Assembly: GCA_028275295.1 (NCBI GenBank)
Contig: JAPWUY010000152.1
Location: forward strand, 1-5,618
Direction of reading: 5' to 3'
DNA length: 5,618 nucleotides
Origin: Thermodesulfobacteriota bacterium
Lineage (GTDB): Bacteria > Desulfobacterota > Desulfocorpusculales > Desulfocorpusculum
The notes under the pieces were generated by a model. It saw nothing but the letters and a program-made list of their open reading frames with translations, had not been told where the DNA came from and made no database searches. Shown here piece by piece: positions 1 to 5,456 of this stretch; position 1 is the stretch's first letter, and every line of letters begins with the position of its first letter. The position numbers and the translations under genes are program-made.

Positions 1-708
1 GTAGTACTCCTTGACCAGGGTCTCGTACTCGGGGACCCTCTCGTACGCTGGATGCTCTGGGTCCAAGAACCTCCAGAAGCCATGGTGCATCCTATCGGGT
101 CCTATCTCCACAGCTATGAGGAGGTCCCACTCCCATCTCTCCATGAAGTGGCGGACCAGGCGAAACCTGTTTCGGGTCATTTCCGTGACTTTCCTGGCAA
201 GGTGCTCCTTTTCCAGGTGCCTGAAATTGGGGACGTCTATCTCATAATCCGGGCAGAGCCTCCCTATCTCCTCCTTGAGCTCGGGTGGATAGGTGAAACG
301 AGCCCCCTCATGGGGGGCCATGAACCCGGATACGAGGGCCCCCTTCAATGGCATCGGAGGATACGTCTGGGGGACCCCTATGACCACGGAACGGAGTCTC
401 CTTCTGGAAAGGATGGTCCACAACCATGGCGCACGCACACTCGTGGAATCGGCCAGGGCCAAAGGGCCATAGGATCGATCCCTTCTATTCCTGAATCCAT
501 AGCAGCCGAGCTCCCCCGGATCCTTTCCCGTGAACATGGAGGTCCAGGCAGGGATGGTGATGGGCGGATCCGTGCTCCTGAGGCGGCCGTGGAGGCCACT
601 GGATGCCAGCATGGAGAGGGCGGGAAGGTCCCCTCTCCACTTCTCGAACACCACCTTTGGCGGCACACCGTCGAGGCCGATTACCACTACCCTATTGGTC
701 TTTCCCAC
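1..708 (-). CDS. Alkaline-phosphatase-superfamily phosphohydrolase/phosphomutase (3' part missing)
   Basis: The window holds the N-terminal 236 residues; the rest lies beyond the left edge. The fold is that of the alkaline phosphatase superfamily (predicted phosphohydrolase/phosphomutase group, COG3379-like), metal-dependent hydrolases of phosphate mono- or diesters. Visible signatures are an N-terminal beta-strand ending in GLDG, with the metal ligand D13, then ITIPAWTSMFTGKDPG at about 50-64. T51 sits where nucleotide pyrophosphatases carry the nucleophilic Thr. GPDRMHHGFW at about 203-212 matches the region supplying further metal ligands (D205 and a His at 208/209). I see no signal peptide, so the protein is probably cytoplasmic. 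The start is a GTG at 706-708 with AGGGGAG just upstream; an in-frame TGA at 718-720 excludes anything longer. That TGA ends the RHH gene, so the two are adjacent and surely cotranscribed. The substrate is unknown; a sulfatase-like specificity is less likely because no CxPxR motif is seen. Confidence 0.85.
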   Translation of the reverse strand, partial: MGKTNRVVVIGLDGVPPKVVFEKWRGDLPALSMLASSGLHGRLRSTDPPITIPAWTSMFTGKDPGELGCYGFRNRRDRSYGPLALADSTSVRAPWLWTILSRRRLRSVVIGVPQTYPPMPLKGALVSGFMAPHEGARFTYPPELKEEIGRLCPDYEIDVPNFRHLEKEHLARKVTEMTRNRFRLVRHFMERWEWDLLIAVEIGPDRMHHGFWRFLDPEHPAYERVPEYETLVKEYY

Positions 709-717
709 ACTCTCCCC

Positions 718-942
718 TCAGAGGTAACCCAGGGCCTTGAGCCTCCTCTTTATGGCCTCTATCTCCTCCGGAGTCAACGAGGCTGATGGCCTACTGGATT
801 CCTCCTTGCTCGCTGCCAAATCCCTGAGCACATAGACCACGAAATCCGTGACCGAGTCGAAACCCGATCCCTGGATAATGGCCTTGAGTCTGTCGTAAAG
901 GGGCCTGGGTATCTTTATCGTGACCTTGTCAGTTCTGGACAA
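718..942 (-). CDS. Small ribbon-helix-helix (CopG/Arc-like) DNA-binding protein
   Basis: This is a 74-residue protein. Residues 5-12 (KVTIKIPR) form the DNA-contacting beta-strand. Residues 14-25 and about 30-43 (SVTDFVVYVLRDLA) form the two helices, with a GSGF turn between them. This is the usual dimeric RHH repressor layout. A polar linker (44-55) leads to a charged helical tail, LTPEEIEAIKRRLKALGYL. From memory, similar acidic/basic tails ending in LGY(L/I) occur at the C termini of many AP-superfamily and sulfatase proteins. I chose the TTG start at 940-942 because AAAGGAG (949-955) lies 6 bases upstream, the first RHH strand follows at once, and the promoter at 985-1013 starts transcription near 978. 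The longer reading from 1032 would begin upstream of that promoter's start site. The gene lies 9 bases before the phosphohydrolase gene. Probable role: repressor of its own two-gene unit through the palindrome in its leader. A toxin-antitoxin antitoxin is a less likely alternative, since the partner is no known toxin. Confidence 0.82.
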   Translation of the reverse strand: MSRTDKVTIKIPRPLYDRLKAIIQGSGFDSVTDFVVYVLRDLAASKEESSRPSASLTPEEIEAIKRRLKALGYL

Positions 943-955
943 AGGAGGCTCCTTT
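943..955 (-). promoter_or_regulatory. Ribosome binding site of the RHH gene, inside a short palindrome
   Basis: The Shine-Dalgarno sequence AAAGGAG (949-955) is 6 bases from the TTG start and decides the start of the RHH gene. With the following CTCCTTT it forms a 7+1+7 palindrome at 941-955, so in RNA the site could be partly self-paired as a five-base-pair stem AAAGG/CCTTT. The neighbouring 953-976 inverted repeat shares three bases with it, so the two hairpins would compete. Confidence 0.6.
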
Positions 956-976
956 AGAGTGCTATGGCACTCTAAA
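953..976. promoter_or_regulatory. 10-bp inverted repeat, probable operator for the RHH protein
   Basis: The arms TTTAGAGTGC (953-962) and GCACTCTAAA (967-976) are perfect reverse complements around a 4-base spacer. The site begins about two bases after the predicted transcription start of the RHH gene. Two further half-site copies lie on the promoter side: GAGTGC at 979-984, abutting the -10 box, and the related GAGTGG at 991-996, directly upstream of it. RHH proteins usually bind short palindromes or tandem half-sites as dimers of dimers and repress their own operons, so this is the likely operator. As RNA it could also fold into a stem in the leader. Binding is inferred; only the repeat is observed. 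Confidence 0.65.
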
Positions 977-984
977 CGGAGTGC

Positions 985-1013
985 ATTATAGAGTGGATCT
1001 TCGGTCTCCTCAA
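985..1013 (-). promoter_or_regulatory. Sigma70-like promoter of the RHH/phosphohydrolase unit
   Basis: On the minus strand, TTGAGG (1008-1013) is followed after exactly 17 bases by a perfect TATAAT (985-990). Transcription would start near 978, giving a leader of about 36 bases to the TTG start at 942. The agreement of both boxes, the spacing and the downstream ribosome binding site makes this one of the best-supported regulatory sites in the window. Confidence 0.75.
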
Positions 1014-1195
1014 GGCCCAAAGGGGCCCGCAATCTGGATTCAGGAAGCTCTGACCCCAGATGGACGGGGAAAAATTGGCCTTACAGCTTCCTGGCGTCAT
1101 GAAATCAAGCCTCTGGATCTCGAGATGGGGCGGGAGGCCCCAAGAGGGCATCCGTGAAGACTCTGGCCCTGGGATCAAGGTGCGAAACTGCTCTA
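1014..1195. other. Divergent intergenic spacer with a nested hairpin
   Basis: This is the central part of the 316-base gene-free stretch 943-1258; the flanks are the two divergent promoters and leaders. I see no convincing gene here. It contains a nested hairpin at 1026-1068. Its stems are 1026-1029 with 1065-1068, 1032-1037 with 1056-1061, and 1040-1043 with 1050-1053, and its loop is GAAGCT. Bases 1041-1049 are the exact reverse complement of 1085-1093. A further 5-bp hairpin, GGGGC/GCCCC, lies at 1127-1141. There is no U-run on either strand, so these are not ordinary terminators. The upstream side lies against the -35 box of the RHH promoter. Confidence 0.5.
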
Positions 1196-1225
1196 TTGAC
1201 CTCTTGGATGGTTCAAAAATATGAT
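1196..1225 (+). promoter_or_regulatory. Sigma70-like promoter of the cbiR-cobU-cobS operon
   Basis: TTGACC (1196-1201) and TATGAT (1220-1225) are separated by 18 bases, with an A-rich stretch just before the -10. Transcription would start near 1232, which leaves about 27 bases to an ATG at 1259 that has a good Shine-Dalgarno sequence. This excludes the longest possible reading of the first gene, from a GTG at 1154. The implied leader is too short to hold a cobalamin riboswitch. Confidence 0.6.
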
Positions 1226-1258
1226 GGATCCTCTTCTCGAGGGAAGGGGAGATCGTCA

Positions 1259-2098
1259 ATGGATTCTCCTTTGGGAGCAAAAGGCCGAGGTCCAATCGTA
1301 GCGAGCCTTCGAGGAATGAAGGGTTCTTTTCCTTTCAGATTGGGGACAACCTCGTACATCCTTCCAGCCCCCATAATCCCCAACCTCCGATTCCTGGCAC
1401 CTTACGTGGATGAGGTGGAGCTCGTGCTCTTCGAAAGCGAGGGTGCGGGAAACCTCCCCTCACCTAAGGAGGTCCGGCAGATGGCCTCCATTGCCAGGGA
1501 GCACCATCTGGGATATATAGTCCATCTTCCAACGGATTTGTACTTGGGAGATCCAGAGCCATGGGTCAGGGATCGGTCCAACGAGACCATCCTTCGCTTC
1601 TACAGAAGGACAGAGGAGCTCTCCCCCAGGGCATATGTCCTGCACCTTGAAAGGAAGAGGCCCGATGGGAGCACCGCTGGGGATTTCGAATCCTGGATGG
1701 GAAGGGTCCTCGGCTCCTTGGAAAAGCTGGCCAGAGAGGGCGTTGAGCTCCAGCTCCTCGCCCTCGAGAACCTCGACTACGGGGTGAGTCTCTTGGCGAA
1801 AATTGCCATGGAAACAGGGACAGGCCTCTGCATAGATGTGGGCCATCTCCTTCGATATGGATTCTCCTTGAGGGAGGAACTGGACCCATTCCTCCCCAGG
1901 TGCAATGTCTTGCACATCCACGGAGTAATGGAGCAAGTGGACCACAGGGGGCTTGACGCCATTGAGGAAGGCCCCTGGAAGAAGATTTGGAAAGGGCTTC
2001 TCGGGTTCTCGGGGAGCGTGTGTGTGGAGGTATTTTCCCTGGAGGACCTGAGGAGGTCCATGGAGAGGATAAGAGGGGAAGCCCCATGGACCTCATGA
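1259..2098 (+). CDS. cbiR: Cobamide remodelling enzyme CbiR (AP endonuclease 2-like TIM barrel)
   Basis: CbiR hydrolyses the phosphoribosyl bond in the nucleotide loop of cobamides, releasing cobinamide phosphate so that a new lower ligand can be attached; it belongs to the AP endonuclease 2/xylose-isomerase-like TIM-barrel superfamily. Visible family features, numbered from this start, are GTTSYILP (29-36), VELVLFES (53-60), the strand-end histidines H89 (VHLP) and H129 (LHLE), E170 in ALENLDY, CIDVGH (191-196), HIHG (219-222), DHRG (228-231) and VEVFS (256-260). The many H, D and E residues at strand ends fit a divalent-metal site. The start at 1259 is chosen because AGGGGAG (1245-1251) lies 7 bases upstream and the predicted promoter is just before it, giving 279 residues. 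The family-like region begins near residue 26, so ATG 1316 (260 residues, poorly spaced GAGG) is a real alternative. It is the first gene of an operon with cobU and cobS, which strongly supports this role over a sugar epimerase. Confidence 0.85.
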   Translation: MDSPLGAKGRGPIVASLRGMKGSFPFRLGTTSYILPAPIIPNLRFLAPYVDEVELVLFESEGAGNLPSPKEVRQMASIAREHHLGYIVHLPTDLYLGDPEPWVRDRSNETILRFYRRTEELSPRAYVLHLERKRPDGSTAGDFESWMGRVLGSLEKLAREGVELQLLALENLDYGVSLLAKIAMETGTGLCIDVGHLLRYGFSLREELDPFLPRCNVLHIHGVMEQVDHRGLDAIEEGPWKKIWKGLLGFSGSVCVEVFSLEDLRRSMERIRGEAPWTS

Positions 2099-2119
2099 GA
2101 GGAGATCGGGGGGACGGCC

Positions 2120-2701
2120 ATGAACAATTGCAATGAGAAGGTCCTGGTCACGGGAGGTGCGAGAAGCGGAAAGAGCAGGTTCGGCCTCGAGTGGGGGAAG
2201 AAGTTCCCTGAACCCAAGGTATTTTTGGCCACAGCCACTCCAGTGGACCGGGAGATGTTGGAAAGGATAAGAAGGCACTTTCAGGAGAGGGGGCCTGAGT
2301 GGATTACTGTGGAAGAGCCCGTCGATATCGAAGAGGCCATCAGACTTTGGGCACCTAAGGTATCCTGTCTCCTTGTGGACTGCATCACCATCTGGCTCAC
2401 GAACCTCCTGATGGAAGGGTTTTCGGATAGAAAGATAGAATCCCGAACTCGGATCCTTCGAGACGAGGTCCTGAGAGCGCCTTGCTCGGTTCTCCTCGTG
2501 ACAAACGAGGTTGGATGGGGCATAGTGCCGAATACTCGTTTGGGGAGGAGGTTCAGGGATCTGGCTGGCAAGACAAACCAGTTTCTCGCCCAAGAAATGG
2601 ATGAGGTGGTCCTCATGGTCTCGGGTATTCCCCTGGTCATAAAATCCAAGGCCAGATCCCAGGTCCCTTTTACAAGGTCTCCTTCGGGGCCCGAGATATG
2701 A
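2120..2701 (+). CDS. cobU: Adenosylcobinamide kinase / adenosylcobinamide-phosphate guanylyltransferase
   Basis: This bifunctional enzyme phosphorylates adenosylcobinamide and transfers GMP from GTP to adenosylcobinamide phosphate, producing adenosylcobinamide-GDP for CobS. The 193 residues compare with about 180 in enteric CobU. The P-loop GGARSGKS is at 12-19. RIRRH at 49-53 places H53 at the position of the guanylylated histidine (His46 in Salmonella CobU). LLVDCITIWLTNLL (84-97) is the Walker-B-like segment. NEVGWGIVP at 129-137, RRFRDLAGKTNQ at 143-154 and the final VSGIPLVIK are characteristic of the family. About 18 residues after that motif form a basic/polar tail with no evident function. 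ATG 2120 is the first possible start because the cbiR stop at 2096-2098 is in the same frame. GGAG-rich sequence lies in the 21-base gap, though its spacing is not ideal. The stop overlaps the cobS start by 4 bases. Coming after CbiR, its guanylyltransferase half would be the one needed for remodelling. Confidence 0.95.
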   Translation: MNNCNEKVLVTGGARSGKSRFGLEWGKKFPEPKVFLATATPVDREMLERIRRHFQERGPEWITVEEPVDIEEAIRLWAPKVSCLLVDCITIWLTNLLMEGFSDRKIESRTRILRDEVLRAPCSVLLVTNEVGWGIVPNTRLGRRFRDLAGKTNQFLAQEMDEVVLMVSGIPLVIKSKARSQVPFTRSPSGPEI

Positions 2702-3429
2702 AGGGCCTATGGGAGGCCATATCCTTCTTCACCATCATTCCCTTGGGAAAATATGAGGGAAGACCTGGGCCATCGACCCTTTTTTGGCTTCCCTTTGTGG
2801 GTGGCATCCTGGGTCTCATATGGGCCAGCTTCGATGCCCTCCTCTCTCCCTTGGTCCCGTGGAGGATCCTGTGCATCCTGGATGTTCTTTTTCTCGTGGC
2901 CCTGACAGGAGGTATTCATCTCGACGGACTTGCCGACTCCGCAGATGGGCTCCTGAGTCACAGGGGAAGGGATGAGGCCTTGAGGATCATGAGGGATAGC
3001 AGGATAGGCACCTGGGGGGTCATAGCGGTGATCTTCACCCTCAGCCTGAAAGTAGCGGCACTGGAAGAGCTGGGAAACTGGGGGAGGTTCCGGGTGCTCG
3101 CCTTGGCTCCGGTCTACGGAAGAACGGCAATGTTGCTGGGACTCAATCTCTTGCCTTACGGGAGGGGGGAAGAGGGGATAGCCTCAGGGATGCTCGAATC
3201 CAAAAGGGGGATCGCTCACTGGCTTTGGCTTTTGGCCATTGTCGCAGGGAGTTTCATCATCTTGAGGTCTCGGGAATTCCTTGTGGGGAATCTCGTCTTC
3301 GGCTTCACAGTGATGATCCTCCTCAGGTTCTATTCCTCCAGGGTGGGGTGCATAACCGGAGATATGGCTGGGGCCATGGGAGAGATCAGCGAGACCGTCC
3401 TACTTTTGGCCATGGCGCTGAGTCGCTGA
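2698..3429 (+). CDS. cobS: Adenosylcobinamide-GDP ribazoletransferase (cobalamin synthase)
   Basis: CobS is an integral membrane enzyme that joins adenosylcobinamide-GDP to alpha-ribazole (or its 5'-phosphate), the last assembly step of the nucleotide loop. The 243 residues match the usual length of about 240-260. The N terminus SFFTIIPLG (9-17) is typical. GGIHLDGLADSADGLLS (71-87) carries the conserved aspartates D76, D80 and D83, which bind Mg2+ and the diphosphate. LRIMRDSRIGTWGV (95-108), LAPVYGR (136-142) and the C-terminal GCITGDMAGAMGEISE (217-232) also match the family. Hydrophobic stretches at roughly 28-45, 57-72, 106-121, 173-190, 195-209 and 232-241 are membrane segments. The ATG overlaps the cobU stop in an ATGA arrangement and has only a weak ribosome binding site, so translational coupling to cobU is likely. 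It is the last gene of the operon; no clear terminator follows before the convergent gene at 3519. Confidence 0.95.
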   Translation: MKGLWEAISFFTIIPLGKYEGRPGPSTLFWLPFVGGILGLIWASFDALLSPLVPWRILCILDVLFLVALTGGIHLDGLADSADGLLSHRGRDEALRIMRDSRIGTWGVIAVIFTLSLKVAALEELGNWGRFRVLALAPVYGRTAMLLGLNLLPYGRGEEGIASGMLESKRGIAHWLWLLAIVAGSFIILRSREFLVGNLVFGFTVMILLRFYSSRVGCITGDMAGAMGEISETVLLLAMALSR

Positions 3430-3518
3430 GTTTGCCAAGAAGGAAACAGGAGCCCTCCCATCCACGAATCTTCACCCCCGTGAGCTCCCATCTACCAGGC
3501 CCCAAGGTCCTCTTTCGT

Positions 3519-4484
3519 TCAGAGAATCCCAAAGGGAAGGCGGTCCAAATCCACATTTCCCCCCGATAGGATCACCCCAATCCTCTTTCCCTGGAGCTCC
3601 CCTCCTGCCTCCGATACTGCTGCCAATGCCACAGCAGCAGAAGGCTCCACAACTATCTTCATCCTTTCCCATATGTCCCTCATGGCCCTCACAATGGACT
3701 TCTCGCTCACTGGATATATGGCGTGGACGAGCCTCTGAATTATGGGAAAGGTGAACTCTCCGAGGGAGGTTCGGAGCCCATCAGCTATCGTGTCCGGATT
3801 TTCGGGCCTCACTATCCTGCCGAGTTTCAGGGATCTTATGGCATCATCCGCCCTTTCAGGCTCGCCTCCCAGGATCCTCACCCCAGGGGCAATGGAAGAG
3901 AGGGCAATGGCCGTACCACTGATGAGACCCCCTCCTCCCACTGGAACAACTATAGCATCGAGCTCCTTTACTTCCTCCCATAGTTCCAGGGCTGCTGTTC
4001 CTTGTCCGGCAATCACGAGGGGGTGATCGTAAGGGGGGATGAAGAAGGCGCCAGTCCTCTCGACCACTTCCCCCAGTGCCCTTTCCCTCGCCTCCAAAGT
4101 GGGATGGCAATACGTGATGGTCGCCCCATATCCTTCCACTGCTCTCTTCTTGACCTGGGGAGCACTCTCCGGCATCACCACGTAGCAGGGGATACCCCTC
4201 CACCTTGCAGCCTGAGCCAGGGCGGCTGCGTGGTTGCCCGAGGAATGGGTGGCAACCCCCCTTCGAGCCTGCTCCTCATGGAGCGAGAACACAGCATTTG
4301 TCGCACCCCTTATCTTGAAAGCGCCGATCTTCTGAAAATTCTCGCACTTGAAAAACAGCCGGGCCCCATAGAGACGATCCAGGCTCTTGCATGTGAGGAC
4401 AGGGGTCCTGTGGACATAGGCCTCGATCCTCTTGGCTGCATCCACCACATCCTGAAAGGAGACAGCTAGGCCCCTCGGGTCCAT
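3519..4484 (-). CDS. PLP-dependent serine/threonine dehydratase, serine-racemase type
   Basis: This is a fold-type II PLP enzyme that deaminates L-threonine and/or L-serine to 2-oxo acids; members of this subgroup also racemise serine or act on threo-3-hydroxyaspartate. The 321 residues comprise the catalytic domain only, with no C-terminal ACT-like regulatory domain, as in TdcB and serine racemase and unlike biosynthetic IlvA. Visible residues are the Schiff-base lysine K57 in GAFKIRGA, SSGNH (81-85) with S82 at the place of the racemase re-face serine, the phosphate-binding loop GGGG (183-186), and S307 in SGGNVD, which contacts the PLP ring nitrogen. GEPERADD (207-214) keeps E208, A212 and D214, equivalent to the metal site of serine racemase. 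TIADGLRTSLG and IWERMKIVVEPSAAV also resemble that branch. The ATG at 4482-4484 is the first possible start, because an in-frame TGA precedes it by two codons. I see no Shine-Dalgarno sequence. The gene is convergent with cobS and lies 132 bases after trmI on the same strand. Confidence 0.88.
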   Translation of the reverse strand: MDPRGLAVSFQDVVDAAKRIEAYVHRTPVLTCKSLDRLYGARLFFKCENFQKIGAFKIRGATNAVFSLHEEQARRGVATHSSGNHAAALAQAARWRGIPCYVVMPESAPQVKKRAVEGYGATITYCHPTLEARERALGEVVERTGAFFIPPYDHPLVIAGQGTAALELWEEVKELDAIVVPVGGGGLISGTAIALSSIAPGVRILGGEPERADDAIRSLKLGRIVRPENPDTIADGLRTSLGEFTFPIIQRLVHAIYPVSEKSIVRAMRDIWERMKIVVEPSAAVALAAVSEAGGELQGKRIGVILSGGNVDLDRLPFGIL

Positions 4485-4616
4485 GGTTCACCATGGGGAA
4501 GGCTCAGAAACTGAGGCCACAATGAGCCCAAATGGGAGCCAGAAGAGCACCCCTTCTCACCTCGCCTCTTAAGCTGGAAACTCTCTTGGGCCCCCGGCCT
4601 CGTCAGACCTTCCACC

Positions 4617-5438
4617 TCACTCCGAATCCTCCCCGGAACCAGGAGGGTTTTCCCTCTCATCTGCGGTCCTCCTTGCCACGGTGATGAATCCCGTGTGGGC
4701 AGTCATCCTGTGGACAGGCCTCACGCTGAGACCCTTCACGTGCCACGGCCTCACGAGATTCTCCACAGTCTCTGCCTTTTCGAAACCTCCCACCTCCTGG
4801 AATCCATCGTAGAGGCTCTTCACTTGGAGGGCGTTGGCAGTGAAGCAGAGGAGTATTCCACCTGGTCTCAAGGCCTCTTTCACCACTGGGAGAAAGCGCC
4901 AAGGGTCTGGCACATCCATGGTAACCCTGTCCACCCCCCTCTCCTCGATACCCAGGGAAGCGTCCGCCAACTTTATGGTCCATTGAGGGCATTTACCCAG
5001 ATAGGTCTCCACCGTCTTCCTCGCCGCTTTGTGGAAGTCCTCCCTTATCTCGTAAGAGACCAGCATGCCTTCTGGACCTATGGCCCTGAGGAGAGCCATG
5101 GTGAGTGCGCCGTAGCCCACTCCCACCTCAACCACTCTGGCCCCTGGAAAGATGTCGGCCCAGATGAGGATTATTCCCAAGTCCTTGGGATAGATCACCT
5201 GAGCCTTCCTGGGCATATTCATGATCACCTGGGCCAATGTGGGTCTCAGGACCAGAAAAGGGTGCCCGCCCGATGACCTCACCCTCATCCCCTCCTGGAG
5301 CCCGATTATGGAATCGTGCTCCACAAATCCGTGATGGCTGTGAAACCTGCTTCCGGGATTCAGCCTGAAGAGAAACTCTCTGCCCTTTCCGTCCACTAGA
5401 AGGACATTTTCTCCTGCTTCAAGGGGCCTGAAATCCAA
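4617..5438 (-). CDS. trmI: tRNA (adenine-N1-)-methyltransferase, m1A58 type
   Basis: TrmI uses S-adenosylmethionine to methylate N1 of A58 in the T-loop of tRNAs and works as a homotetramer. The modification stabilises tRNA and is important at high temperature in Thermus. The 273 residues match the family. The N-terminal beta-rich domain (about 1-75) includes NVLLVDGKGREFLFRL. A linker MPRKAQVIYPKDLG (75-88) leads to the methyltransferase domain. SAM motif I is VVEVGVGYGALT (102-113), E130 follows in SYEI for ribose contact, and MDVPDPW (174-180) is the family's motif IV. The C terminus HRMTAHTGFITVARR (243-257) is typical; a short polar tail follows. The start is a TTG at 5436-5438 with GGGAG (5446-5450) 7 bases upstream; the conserved N-terminal strand begins within about ten residues. 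An out-of-frame ATG at 5443-5445 opens only an eight-codon reading frame. The gene follows tRNA-Leu and a terminator-like hairpin on the same strand. Confidence 0.93.
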   Translation of the reverse strand: MDFRPLEAGENVLLVDGKGREFLFRLNPGSRFHSHHGFVEHDSIIGLQEGMRVRSSGGHPFLVLRPTLAQVIMNMPRKAQVIYPKDLGIILIWADIFPGARVVEVGVGYGALTMALLRAIGPEGMLVSYEIREDFHKAARKTVETYLGKCPQWTIKLADASLGIEERGVDRVTMDVPDPWRFLPVVKEALRPGGILLCFTANALQVKSLYDGFQEVGGFEKAETVENLVRPWHVKGLSVRPVHRMTAHTGFITVARRTADERENPPGSGEDSE

Positions 5439-5456
5439 GCTCCATCTCCCAAATGG

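Noticed and set aside
52..786. Long plus-strand open frame opposite the phosphohydrolase gene
   Set aside because: The minus strand encodes a recognisable AP-superfamily enzyme here with a ribosome binding site. The plus frame has no family motifs and is a product of the AGG/CTC-rich codon style.
943..1032. N-terminal extension of the RHH protein to 104 residues
   Set aside because: It begins upstream of the TATAAT box and predicted transcription start; the TTG at 942 has an ideal Shine-Dalgarno sequence.
1026..1068. Cobalamin riboswitch or transcription terminator
   Set aside because: CAGGAAGCTCTGACC faintly recalls a B12 box, but the required upstream domains would lie in the RHH gene and the cbiR promoter is downstream. 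There is no U-run on either strand for a terminator.
972..1295. 107-residue minus-strand open frame in the divergent spacer
   Set aside because: It would cover both divergent promoters and the operator, has no recognisable domain, and its end overlaps the RHH leader. Promoter signals explain the region better.
1460..2238. Three overlapping minus-strand open frames opposite cbiR and the start of cobU
   Set aside because: They have no motifs, and the plus strand carries clear CbiR and CobU signatures in an operon.
3497..3514. Possible bidirectional terminator between cobS and the dehydratase
   Set aside because: AGGCCC/GGTCCT has a central mismatch and only a CTTT-like tract follows; too weak to call.
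4695..5276. 193-residue plus-strand open frame
   Set aside because: It is the antisense of trmI, whose SAM-binding and PDPW motifs are unmistakable.
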